DNA of 39,620 nucleotides, taken from positions 68-39,687 of the forward strand of contig MPSY01000004.1 of NCBI GenBank assembly GCA_001901525.1, given 5' to 3'. The position numbers and the translations under genes are program-made. Below the pieces are notes generated by a model, which searched no databases, was not told the origin of the DNA, and worked only from the letters and a program-made list of their open reading frames with translations. Origin of the DNA: Methylococcales bacterium OPU3_GD_OMZ. GTDB lineage: Bacteria > Pseudomonadota > Gammaproteobacteria > Methylococcales > Methylomonadaceae. Shown here one piece after another: positions 1-8,402 of this stretch (position 1 is its first letter; the number at the start of each line of letters is the position of its first letter).

Positions 1-1029
1 ATGTTGGGCTTGCTCTGACAAAACGGCCATAATTAAATCTTGTTGGGGCAACTCATGGTTTAAAAATATTTCATACGGAATTTTTTTTTCTAAATAAAAT
101 TGCGTAAGAAAGGCCTCCAGCACTTCACTTTCAGTATTTTCGACATTCATTTTAGGAAAGAAAATCTTATGACCTAAATGTTGTCCACCGCGAATAAAAA
201 GCACTTGCACACAGGCTAAGGTTGATTCGGTCGCACAAACTACAATATCCACATCGCCTTTCTCACCATGAACAAAATGCTTTTCAAGGACCGTACGCAA
301 CAAGGCAATTTGATCTCTGATACGTGCGGCATTTTCAAAATTTAACTGCGCTGATGCTTGCTCCATCTGCACAATCAATTGATCAATCAACAAATGTCCT
401 TTTCCTTCCAAGAAAAGTAGCGTCTTAGCCAATTCTTCGTGATAATCGGCTTGACTTACCAATCCGACACAAGGCGCACTGCAGCGCTCAATCTGGTATT
501 GCAAACAGGGTCTTGACCTATTTTTATAATAAGAGTCTTCACACTGCCTAATCGGAAAGATCTTCTGTAATATTTTTAATGTTTCCCGAACGGCACCGGC
601 ACTCGGGTAGGGGCCAAAATATTGACCGGGTTTATTTTTAGCGCCTCGGTGAAAGGTAATTTGAGGAAAATCCTGATGAGTAGAAATGTAAATATAAGGG
701 TATGACTTATCATCCCGTAAACAAATATTGTAGCGCGGTTTGTAGCGCTTAATTAACTGGCTTTCGAGTAACAGTGCCTCCCCTTCCGTATGGGTAATGA
801 CAACCTCAATTGATAAAACCTTACTGACCATCGCCAATTGTTTTGCTGAGGTCGACTTGACGCGAAAATAACTCGACACCCTATTTTTAAGATTTTTAGC
901 CTTACCGATATAAATAATATCACCGTGGCTATTGAACATTTTATAAATGCCCGGTCGACGGGTTAAGCCTTTTAAAAAGAACTTAATATCAAAATTTTGA
1001 CCGGACTCAACATCCTTACTATCAGTCAT
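1..1029 (-). CDS. uvrC: UvrABC system protein C, N-terminal part (cut by window edge)
   Basis: This is the incision subunit of nucleotide excision repair, which cuts DNA on both sides of a UvrB-bound lesion. The open frame runs from an ATG at 1029 to base 1 without a stop and gives 343 residues, a bit over half of the usual protein of about 600. The GIY-YIG nuclease domain is visible at residues 27-60 (GIY, then YIG and a conserved Arg). A UVR (UvrB-contact) motif lies near residues 203-238, with the pattern NFENAARIRDQI. The region between contains the cysteine-bearing segment common in UvrC (RPCLQYQIERCSAPC). The C-terminal RNase H-like nuclease and HhH domains lie outside the window. The start codon overlaps the last 8 bp of the upstream uracil-DNA glycosylase gene, so the two DNA-repair genes are probably translationally coupled. 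Confidence 0.95.
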   Translation of the reverse strand, partial: MTDSKDVESGQNFDIKFFLKGLTRRPGIYKMFNSHGDIIYIGKAKNLKNRVSSYFRVKSTSAKQLAMVSKVLSIEVVITHTEGEALLLESQLIKRYKPRYNICLRDDKSYPYIYISTHQDFPQITFHRGAKNKPGQYFGPYPSAGAVRETLKILQKIFPIRQCEDSYYKNRSRPCLQYQIERCSAPCVGLVSQADYHEELAKTLLFLEGKGHLLIDQLIVQMEQASAQLNFENAARIRDQIALLRTVLEKHFVHGEKGDVDIVVCATESTLACVQVLFIRGGQHLGHKIFFPKMNVENTESEVLEAFLTQFYLEKKIPYEIFLNHELPQQDLIMAVLSEQAQH

Positions 1030-1663
1030 TTTGTAATTTTTCTATACTCGTAAAGACTTGATGAAACATCTCGACAGTTAATCGCCGAGTATTAACGTTA
1101 TACCGACTGCAATGATACGAATCGACTAAATACCGGTCTGGTTCAATCATATGAACCACATTATGAGCAAATTTAAAAGCCGACAATTTAAGCCCCAGTG
1201 CTCGTAATACCGCTTGATGCGCAATACTTCCCAAAGCCAGAATAACAACCTGCTTTGAAAGCCCATTAATTTCAGCGGCCAAGTAGTGATTACATTGGCG
1301 CACCTCAACGCCCGTCGGTTTATTGTCTGGCGGCAAACACTTTACTGCATTGGTAATTCTACATCGAGACAAAACTAGCCCATCGTGGGCATTTTTACTT
1401 TCTGGGTAGTTACTGTACCCAAACTTAAACAGCGTGTCATACAGTAAAATACCGGCATAATCACCCGTAAATGGCCGGCCGGATGCATTAGCACCATGCA
1501 TTCCGGGGGCTAACCCCACAATTAATAACTCAGGGTCTGAAGCACCAAAAGAGGGAACAGGACGGGCATAATAATCAGGGTGTTTCTGTTTAACTGAATC
1601 CAAAAACGCCCCTAACCGAGGACATTGACGACACTCAATATCAAAACATTCAGTTGTCTTCAT
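1022..1663 (-). CDS. Uracil-DNA glycosylase, Fe-S type (family 5/UDGb-like)
   Basis: This enzyme removes uracil and related deaminated bases from DNA. The 213-residue protein carries the family signature GLAPGMHGAN followed by GRPFTGDYAG (residues 50-71), which forms the uracil pocket. The last signature, SYHCSRYNVNT near residue 182, is the counterpart of the HPS loop. Four cysteines at residues 11, 14, 109 and 124 are placed as expected for the [4Fe-4S] ligands of family 4/5 UDGs. Motif 1 reads GLAPG rather than the GExPG of family 4, which argues for family 5. Family 5 lacks the usual polar catalytic residue there. The Pro to Cys change in the HPS-like loop is visible, and its effect is unknown. 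The gene overlaps uvrC by 8 bp, which fits a small repair operon. The ATG at 1663 gives a normal family length. Confidence 0.88.
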   Translation of the reverse strand: MKTTECFDIECRQCPRLGAFLDSVKQKHPDYYARPVPSFGASDPELLIVGLAPGMHGANASGRPFTGDYAGILLYDTLFKFGYSNYPESKNAHDGLVLSRCRITNAVKCLPPDNKPTGVEVRQCNHYLAAEINGLSKQVVILALGSIAHQAVLRALGLKLSAFKFAHNVVHMIEPDRYLVDSYHCSRYNVNTRRLTVEMFHQVFTSIEKLQND

Positions 1664-1693
1664 CGGCCTTTGTAACTCACTACTGTTGAGCCC

Positions 1694-3436
1694 CTAAGGA
1701 GAGGCTTTCGAGGTTAAAGCCTCATTAAATAATACTTTAGTTGCTTTAAATTCTTCAATTTGAGATTCGCTCATCCAACAGGATAAGTTAACCGTAGATC
1801 CTAAAACTAAGACTTTCAAATCTAAATCTGACTTAATACTATCATTTCCTAACGGTAACGATACGGTCTCATTCTTCAAAAACTGTTCAATAGCCTGAAC
1901 CTTAATCGCAAAATGAGTGTTAGCAGGGACGGGACGCCAAAATTCACTCCCTTTCTCAAGCGCACGTTTGTCCTCTAGTAATGCCGTTAATCTGCCGTTA
2001 TTATCAACCACTGGACTGCCACCCTGAATCTTTTCAAAGTCACCTTCTATTTGCACTTCTGTAACTTTATTTTTAACGCCATTAACCGCTGTCACAATCA
2101 CCGGTTCAAGACTTATTTTTGACTCTCCTTGCGTCCTAGCTGAGACTTTTCCAGCCCATAACTCTTTCATGATAAAAATATCCTTATGATTTAAGGCTAA
2201 CGAAACCTCTGGGCTAATCATTGCAGTTAATAATGCTACATTCGTGCTTAAATCCTCTGCCTGAATGCGGGCAACAAAATCCGCACCTTGCTTACTAAAG
2301 GTTATTTGCTCACACCCTTTCGCTACATTCTGGGTGGTTAATAAATGCCCTACTGGTGAAATAAACACACCCACACCCGTTGCTGCTAACACCCACGCAT
2401 CTAAATTAGTCGACGCTAAATTGGTAATACCTTGAATTTTTCCAGGCACCTTTAAAACAATTTTATCCGATTTATTTACCAGAGTACCTTTTTGCCAGCG
2501 ACCGGAAAAACTGACTTGATTCGATTGCTGATAGCGCCCATACCCTTCGGGTACTCCATTTTTCCACTCGCCACGGTACTGGCCCCCATCTTTAAAATAA
2601 AAAACGCCGTGCCCATTAAAAACACCGCCATTGAAAGCACCCAAATACATTGCTCCATCGGTAAAAAGCAACTGCCCATAACCATGAAATTGATTGTTAT
2701 GAAACTCACCCACATATTCAAACCGATTTGGATCAACTAATTTTCCTGCCCCTTCAACCTGGCCTTGATGAAATTTTCCCTCATAATATTGATTACTTAC
2801 AAATTCATAACGCCCCAAACCATTTAATTTATTATCTTGCCAGCGACCCTGATAACGATCACCGTTAGAATATATAAACTCACCCTCTCCAGAGCGCTTT
2901 CCATTCACCCATTGCCCGGTATAACGCCTACCGTCAGGTGTTGTAAGAAAACCTTGCCCTGAGTAAGCACCCTGTTGAAAAGCACCTTGATAACGCCGGC
3001 CATCCGCATAGTGCTTAACCCCAACACCCTCTTGCCGACCGTTTACCCACTCTCCCTGATAATAATTACCATTTTTCTCACTTAACGTTCCTTGCCCTTC
3101 TTGCTTATCCTTGCGCCATGAACCACTGTATTGACTTCCTGAACCAAAGCGATAAATCCCTTTTCCTTCACGCTGATTATTGACCCACTCACCGTCATAA
3201 TGATCACCATTGACATATTGAAAACGGCCGTGCCCATGAAAATTACCTTGGTCAAATTCACCCTGATAAAACTGCTCATCTTGAAAAGTATAACGCCCCT
3301 GACCTTGTCGGACACCGTCGACCATTACTCCCACATAACGCCCTTCAGGTTCTGAAAGAATCGATCCCTCTTCAATAAAGCTGCACCCCGGGATTAAAAA
3401 AGAAAGAAAAATGATGTTAGCAAAAAATCGCAGCAT
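1694..3436 (-). CDS. MORN-repeat lipoprotein with degenerate trypsin-like domain
   Basis: This 580-residue protein begins with a lipoprotein signal peptide (residues 1-17, lipobox IPGC, lipidated Cys18). Ser at +2 predicts outer-membrane sorting. Residues 34 to about 310 are twelve consecutive MORN repeats of about 23 residues (pattern Y-x-G-x-W/F ... G-x-G), plus a partial thirteenth. Residues about 335-525 resemble the trypsin-like fold of HtrA-type proteases (GVFISPVGHLLT, then NVALLTA, then GGSPVVD). The three triad positions appear to be Asn370, Asn399 and Gly472 instead of His, Asp and Ser, so it is probably a binding domain and not a protease. MORN arrays often bind phospholipids or act as scaffolds. 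What this one binds is unknown. The gene sits downstream of the kinase unit with a 128-bp gap that may hold its promoter. Confidence 0.8.
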   Translation of the reverse strand: MLRFFANIIFLSFLIPGCSFIEEGSILSEPEGRYVGVMVDGVRQGQGRYTFQDEQFYQGEFDQGNFHGHGRFQYVNGDHYDGEWVNNQREGKGIYRFGSGSQYSGSWRKDKQEGQGTLSEKNGNYYQGEWVNGRQEGVGVKHYADGRRYQGAFQQGAYSGQGFLTTPDGRRYTGQWVNGKRSGEGEFIYSNGDRYQGRWQDNKLNGLGRYEFVSNQYYEGKFHQGQVEGAGKLVDPNRFEYVGEFHNNQFHGYGQLLFTDGAMYLGAFNGGVFNGHGVFYFKDGGQYRGEWKNGVPEGYGRYQQSNQVSFSGRWQKGTLVNKSDKIVLKVPGKIQGITNLASTNLDAWVLAATGVGVFISPVGHLLTTQNVAKGCEQITFSKQGADFVARIQAEDLSTNVALLTAMISPEVSLALNHKDIFIMKELWAGKVSARTQGESKISLEPVIVTAVNGVKNKVTEVQIEGDFEKIQGGSPVVDNNGRLTALLEDKRALEKGSEFWRPVPANTHFAIKVQAIEQFLKNETVSLPLGNDSIKSDLDLKVLVLGSTVNLSCWMSESQIEEFKATKVLFNEALTSKASP

Positions 3437-3564
3437 AACTCTGGAATGTAAAAGTTGAATAATAGTTTAAAATCAAATAACAACTTTCAGTTTACTTGAA
3501 TTAACTCGAGAAACAAACGCTATCCGCATTCAAGATGTGACACGCTTTACAAATGTGGTACCGC

Positions 3565-6210
3565 TTAAGAAATAAAATCTTTCCGGGGCCTTTCACCCGT
3601 CATATCTATAGCCCATTCATCATCGACCAAAGACCTAATAGTCTGCAGCAATAACGCAGAATCAATCGGCTTTAACACCCGCGCATTCATTCCAGATGAC
3701 CTAATTTCCTTTAACTCTTCAGGCATCGCATCAGCCGTTAAGGCTATAATCGGAATTTTATGATATTGGGGGTCTTTTCGAATAACCTGTGTTGCCGCAA
3801 TACCACCCATAACCGGCATCTGTAAGTCCATCAGAACACAATCAAATTGCTGCTGCTGGGTTTCCTCAATTGCCTCTAAGCCATTTTCTGCGAGCGTTAC
3901 TTTAGCCCCATATTCTTCTAATAAATAAATAGCTATTTCTTGGTTGATATCATTATCTTCAACTAACAAAATATTCAATCCTGATAAATCTTCAGTCACT
4001 TTTGTATTACTATCATCATCCAGTAACACCGCTTCTGACAAACTTTGTTCTTTAAAGAAATCATTAATACCTTGAGCAAGACTAAATGTACTCAAGGGTT
4101 TTTCTATAACACAATATAAATCACCCTCTTTGCCTGCTGTGATCTTTTCTTTATCTAGGCTAGCAATAACAACGAGCATGGGTTTGGTATTGTTCACGAT
4201 AATCTTAGAACAACAATCTACGCAATTACAATGGCCCTCAGCTCGATGTTCTTGCGGATTACAATCATACACAATGAGGTTAAAATCATGCGCCTGCTGA
4301 ACGTCCTCCAAAGCGTTGTCGCCTCCGCCCATTTTCTGAACCGGCATTGACAATGCTGTGAAGGTCGACATAATAGCTTGCTGACAGAAACTTTCCTGAT
4401 TCGTTATGAACAAAACCTTCTGCCCTTCACAGGCATCGAAATGAGCATAGGCTCCACAAGTATCTACCGTCTTCAGAGCCACCTTGAAATCAAATCGACT
4501 CCCTTGATTTATTTTACTGTGACAAGTTAGGTTACCGCCCATTAACTCAACCAACTGTTTACTGATAGACAAGCCTAACCCAGTTCCCCCATATTTTCGG
4601 GTCGTATTCGTTTCTGCCTGAATGAATGGTTTAAAAATTTCTTGGGTCTTTTCAAGACTCATACCCAAACCCGTATCTGTTACAGAACATTGATAAACAA
4701 TCTCCTGATCCAGAGTTCTTTTGGTTTCTAACTTGAATTCAACAACGCCTTTATCTGTAAATTTAATGGCATTACTGAGTAAATTAATACAGACCTGACT
4801 CAAGCGTAACGAATCCCCAATAACATACTCAGGAATCTTGGGCTCAAAGACAAAAACCAATTCAACATCCTTCTTACCGTGATTTGAGAAAATGATTCTC
4901 AAGTCTTCAACCCAATCATGAAAATTAAACCGAGTCGTTTCAAGCGTTAGTTTTCCTGATTCAATTTTAGATAAATCTAAAACATCATTGATTAACATTA
5001 ATAACCGCTTTGCAGCTGAGCGGATATTTTTTGTATAGTGTGCTTGCTTATCATCTAACGATGATTTCTGTAATATTTCAGACAAGCCAACAATAGCATT
5101 CATGGGCGTTCTAATTTCATGACTCATATTGGCTAAAAAAACTGATTTAGCGCGGTCTGATTCTTGAGCCCTCAATTTTGCCTCAGTCAGCTCCAGAGTC
5201 TTTCTATCAAAAACGGTAGCTAACGTTTCTAATTCATCATGAGTTCCAGTCGGACTACACAATACTGATTCATCAGAAGAGGATACTTTTTCGCACAGCT
5301 GTAATATTGGCGTGACCACCCTCTTAACCGCATGCCGTGTAAATAAAAAAGTAACCACCATAATCACAATGGTTAAAAGCAATAAATCCACTAACCCATT
5401 AATAATAGGGAGATATAACACGTTATGATTAATCCCTTTAATTAACGTAATATCCAAAGAACTTACATGGCGCAAATGCTCTGGCCCTTTACGCTCAAAA
5501 ACCTCATATTGATTAGTAATTTTTTTCTTACCTCTGAAATCAGAATTCCTTTTTCCTGATTTTACTCTACCTTTCTGAGTTATCCTCTGAACGGCTAAGC
5601 GATCGCCGATAAATAACTGAGTCAATCCTATATTCCGCTTATTTACAAACTGCATTAAACTAGAAACCTTAAACGTGCCTAAAATCCACCCTTGTACAGA
5701 CCCATACAGAACAATAGGCACAGACAAGCAAACCATCTTTTCCTCAGGTCGATAATAAAACCGAGGGGTTTCAATCTTATTTACATTCAAGCAAGCTACT
5801 ATATTATTATCTTTTACAGGGTCAACAAGAGGTTGCCCACTTTTATTTACCAGCGTTAATCCATCAAAACCAAATAACATTTGCTGATCTTTAAGAAACA
5901 AAGGTAAATAATCGCTTCGCCCTATTGGATCAATGAGCGCCTTAATCACTGTATCTCGTTGACTTAACTTACCATTGCGAAGCATCATGTCATCCAACAT
6001 AAACTCCATACTTTCTAAATCATTCAACAGATCCATGTTGGTTTTCTGTTTTAATTGAGCGTAACTATGAGTGAAAAAAGATAAGCTAAAAACAATATAA
6101 ACAAGAAACATCATGACCCCAACAATTTGTAACATTTGAAAACTCAAACGTTTTGTTATCGAGGTATATTTTGATCCCTTCAGAGGATGATTTAGAACTA
6201 TGCCTGTCAC
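3565..6210 (-). CDS. Membrane-bound hybrid sensor histidine kinase with C-terminal receiver
   Basis: The 881-residue protein starts with GTG only 2 bp after the stop of the upstream binding-protein gene, preceded by AGGA. A first membrane segment lies at residues 25-48, a periplasmic sensor at about 50-268 (Cache-like in size and position; family not identified) and a second membrane segment at 270-291. HAMP/linker and HisKA follow, with phospho-acceptor His364 in SHEIRTPMN. HATPase_c has the N box NLLSNAIKF, DTGLGM (512-517) and GGTGLGL (541-547). Residues about 598-720 look like a degenerate receiver carrying a cysteine cluster (Cys661, 663, 666, 667). Residues 746-862 are an intact receiver with phospho-acceptor Asp795, Thr825 and Lys847. 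A DNA-binding output domain is absent, so phosphate must pass to another protein. The kinase belongs with the preceding double binding protein and outer-membrane protein, probably as the signalling partner of the binding protein. Confidence 0.9.
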   Translation of the reverse strand: MTGIVLNHPLKGSKYTSITKRLSFQMLQIVGVMMFLVYIVFSLSFFTHSYAQLKQKTNMDLLNDLESMEFMLDDMMLRNGKLSQRDTVIKALIDPIGRSDYLPLFLKDQQMLFGFDGLTLVNKSGQPLVDPVKDNNIVACLNVNKIETPRFYYRPEEKMVCLSVPIVLYGSVQGWILGTFKVSSLMQFVNKRNIGLTQLFIGDRLAVQRITQKGRVKSGKRNSDFRGKKKITNQYEVFERKGPEHLRHVSSLDITLIKGINHNVLYLPIINGLVDLLLLTIVIMVVTFLFTRHAVKRVVTPILQLCEKVSSSDESVLCSPTGTHDELETLATVFDRKTLELTEAKLRAQESDRAKSVFLANMSHEIRTPMNAIVGLSEILQKSSLDDKQAHYTKNIRSAAKRLLMLINDVLDLSKIESGKLTLETTRFNFHDWVEDLRIIFSNHGKKDVELVFVFEPKIPEYVIGDSLRLSQVCINLLSNAIKFTDKGVVEFKLETKRTLDQEIVYQCSVTDTGLGMSLEKTQEIFKPFIQAETNTTRKYGGTGLGLSISKQLVELMGGNLTCHSKINQGSRFDFKVALKTVDTCGAYAHFDACEGQKVLFITNQESFCQQAIMSTFTALSMPVQKMGGGDNALEDVQQAHDFNLIVYDCNPQEHRAEGHCNCVDCCSKIIVNNTKPMLVVIASLDKEKITAGKEGDLYCVIEKPLSTFSLAQGINDFFKEQSLSEAVLLDDDSNTKVTEDLSGLNILLVEDNDINQEIAIYLLEEYGAKVTLAENGLEAIEETQQQQFDCVLMDLQMPVMGGIAATQVIRKDPQYHKIPIIALTADAMPEELKEIRSSGMNARVLKPIDSALLLQTIRSLVDDEWAIDMTGERPRKDFIS

Positions 6211-6212
6211 TG

Positions 6213-8390
6213 CTATTCATTCCTAAAAATACGTAGACTAAAATCATCAAGACCTAAAGCGTCATGGTTCAAAGCAGTAAAAGGCCGGTGATAGTTTTTA
6301 ATCAAGCCTGAATAATTTTCAATATGCTCTAAACTATCCCTAACTTTTACTCGGTCAAACGATTGCGCCTGTTCAATAGCCTTAACCAAAAGATAAATCA
6401 GCTCATAAGCATGCACCGTCCCAGACTCGGATAGTATTTTCTGTTCCCCTGCTGTCGGATAACGTTCAAAATAACGTTTTTTAAATGCCGTTACTTTTTC
6501 CGTATTCAAGTCCATCAGACTGAATGTCTGCAAGACCTTTATATCGAGTTTTTTTAATGCTTCCCGAGTTGGAACATCCAACTCTCCTCCGGTAATTCCC
6601 CAATGGGAAATCACCGGGATTGTGCTCTTTCTTAAAGCCATATTTTTAAAAATATTAGCCCCTTCCGGCGCATTAGCAACCAAAATAATAACCTCAGCGC
6701 CTTTCGCTTCAATGATGGCTAAGCTACGATTAAAATCATCTTCTCCCCACAAAAAGGAATGCGTTGCTACTAATGTAATATCATCATTGGTTTGTTGCTT
6801 TAATGCCGTTGTAATACCCTTCAAATTACCCCTGCCCCAACCAGTATCTTCGTAAAGATAAGCCATTTTTTTATAGCCACGTTCAAGTGCCTTTGCAACT
6901 AAAAAAGGAGCTGCATATTCATCTCTTACTGAGAGCCTAAAGATATAATTCGGGCTATAACCATTTTCAACAATTGCTGTTGCAGCAGCCCAAGGGTCAA
7001 GATAAATTATTTTCTCTTGATGAATAATTTCTTGCTCAGCTAATGCCACAGGACTGTGCAACCCCCCCACAACTGCCAACAAATTTCTTTCTTTAGAAAA
7101 CGCTTTCATATTTCTAATACCTTGGTCACTAAAACCGGTATGACTCAAACTCTTTAAAACCAATTCTTTTCCTAATACCCCGCCCGCTTGATTAATTTCA
7201 TCAAGCGCCAACTCAATACCCCGTTTAATAGCAACACCTGATTGCGAGGAACTGGAAGTCAAATCAGCATCTAAACCAATCAAAAGTTGATTATCACCGA
7301 TAGGTTGATCTTTATGTAACAGCTCACGAGTCATTTCTATCAAATAATTACCCCATAACTCTCGATTGAATTCTATCTGTCTCTGTGCCCATTGCTTCAA
7401 TTCACTTTGAGCCTTATCTGGAAGATCGTACCGTTTAATACCTCTCTTTTCTAACGCTACAATTACCTCCTGTTTCGATACAGCTGAGTTATTTTTGGTA
7501 ACAATATTTCCTGCTGATTTGATTAAAACCGTCTGCAATGATTTAGGTAAGGTACTTAACATTTGCTGGTTCATCACAATAAACCGGCCAGACAACATTA
7601 AATTAGTACCCGCTAAGAATTTTAGTGGTGAATTGACATGACTTGAAACCATCTGCTCCATGGTTGTGCTATAAGCCTGTATAGCACCATCTTCTAGCGC
7701 CGATAACATTTGTTCAGGCTCTAGTATTAACGTATTAATATTCAAATTTTGCCAGATAGATTGGCGGAAATCTCTTGATGAAATTCCTACTGTGCTATTT
7801 TGGATCTGTTGAAAATCCACAATCGGTTGAGATGTAAAAAAATGGCTAAAACCCGAAGGTTCAAAAGCGAGGATGGTTAATCCTTTTTCAAAGGCTTTAG
7901 ACCTTAAATAGTCACCCACTTCAGAAGTCCAGATTTTGTTCACCTCGACCACGTTATTAAACAACCCAGGACTTTGTAAAAAAGAAAATTCAGGAATTAT
8001 TGTTCCTATTTCTGACAATTCCATTAAGGCAATATCAATATCACCATTGATCACGCCTGTTAATAGTTGCTCGCTAATGTCTTGAGAAACAAGGCGTGGC
8101 TCCATCTCAACCTTCCCGTTACTTTGTGCTTTAACCCAGCGTACAAACTGTTCGAAGAAGGGTGACTGCTTAGGTGATTCCGGTAGCCCTAGTGTCAAGG
8201 TAACCGCCTCTTCTACTAAGTTACGCTTAAGTTTTACCTCTGAATCACTTTTGATTAGCGAATCTAACAGTAATTCGTTATTAATTGATTCTTGTAGTAC
8301 CTCACTATTTTTACTCCCATAAATCATAATAACAATCAGGCTGAAAGCCATACCCAAGACCCATATTGTCCTTTTTTTCAAAGAGACCAT
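6213..8390 (-). CDS. Fused TRAP (DctP-like) and Leu/Ile/Val-type periplasmic binding protein
   Basis: This 725-residue protein contains two different solute-binding folds in one chain. Residues 1-24 are basic then hydrophobic, without a clear AxA cleavage site, so a membrane-anchored periplasmic protein is likely. Residues about 62-355 resemble the TRAP-transporter binding protein family DctP. The Arg that normally holds the substrate carboxylate seems replaced in my by-eye alignment (TVGISSRDF region, near residue 203). Residues about 367-720 are a type I periplasmic binding domain of the Peripla_BP_6 (Leu/Ile/Val, amide, urea) class, starting LLIGLDADL and including GIELALDEINQAGGVLG. The ATG is preceded by AGGACGG at good spacing. 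No TRAP or ABC permease genes lie nearby, while a hybrid kinase follows after 2 bp. This points to a ligand sensor rather than a transporter component. The ligands cannot be told from sequence. Confidence 0.85.
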   Translation of the reverse strand: MVSLKKRTIWVLGMAFSLIVIMIYGSKNSEVLQESINNELLLDSLIKSDSEVKLKRNLVEEAVTLTLGLPESPKQSPFFEQFVRWVKAQSNGKVEMEPRLVSQDISEQLLTGVINGDIDIALMELSEIGTIIPEFSFLQSPGLFNNVVEVNKIWTSEVGDYLRSKAFEKGLTILAFEPSGFSHFFTSQPIVDFQQIQNSTVGISSRDFRQSIWQNLNINTLILEPEQMLSALEDGAIQAYSTTMEQMVSSHVNSPLKFLAGTNLMLSGRFIVMNQQMLSTLPKSLQTVLIKSAGNIVTKNNSAVSKQEVIVALEKRGIKRYDLPDKAQSELKQWAQRQIEFNRELWGNYLIEMTRELLHKDQPIGDNQLLIGLDADLTSSSSQSGVAIKRGIELALDEINQAGGVLGKELVLKSLSHTGFSDQGIRNMKAFSKERNLLAVVGGLHSPVALAEQEIIHQEKIIYLDPWAAATAIVENGYSPNYIFRLSVRDEYAAPFLVAKALERGYKKMAYLYEDTGWGRGNLKGITTALKQQTNDDITLVATHSFLWGEDDFNRSLAIIEAKGAEVIILVANAPEGANIFKNMALRKSTIPVISHWGITGGELDVPTREALKKLDIKVLQTFSLMDLNTEKVTAFKKRYFERYPTAGEQKILSESGTVHAYELIYLLVKAIEQAQSFDRVKVRDSLEHIENYSGLIKNYHRPFTALNHDALGLDDFSLRIFRNE

Positions 8391-8402
8391 TAAACCGTCC
8401 TA

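Noticed and set aside
1701..1723. Hairpin GAGGCTTT/AAAGCCTC at the end of the MORN gene as a terminator
   Set aside because: It lies within the last codons and no T-run follows on the minus strand.
2492..2740. Plus-strand ORF inside the MORN gene
   Set aside because: Its composition mirrors the repeat array read in reverse. No start signal or family resemblance.
6213..8390. Possible TRAP transporter locus
   Set aside because: No DctQ or DctM-like membrane protein lies next to the DctP-like domain. The neighbours are a kinase and an outer-membrane protein.
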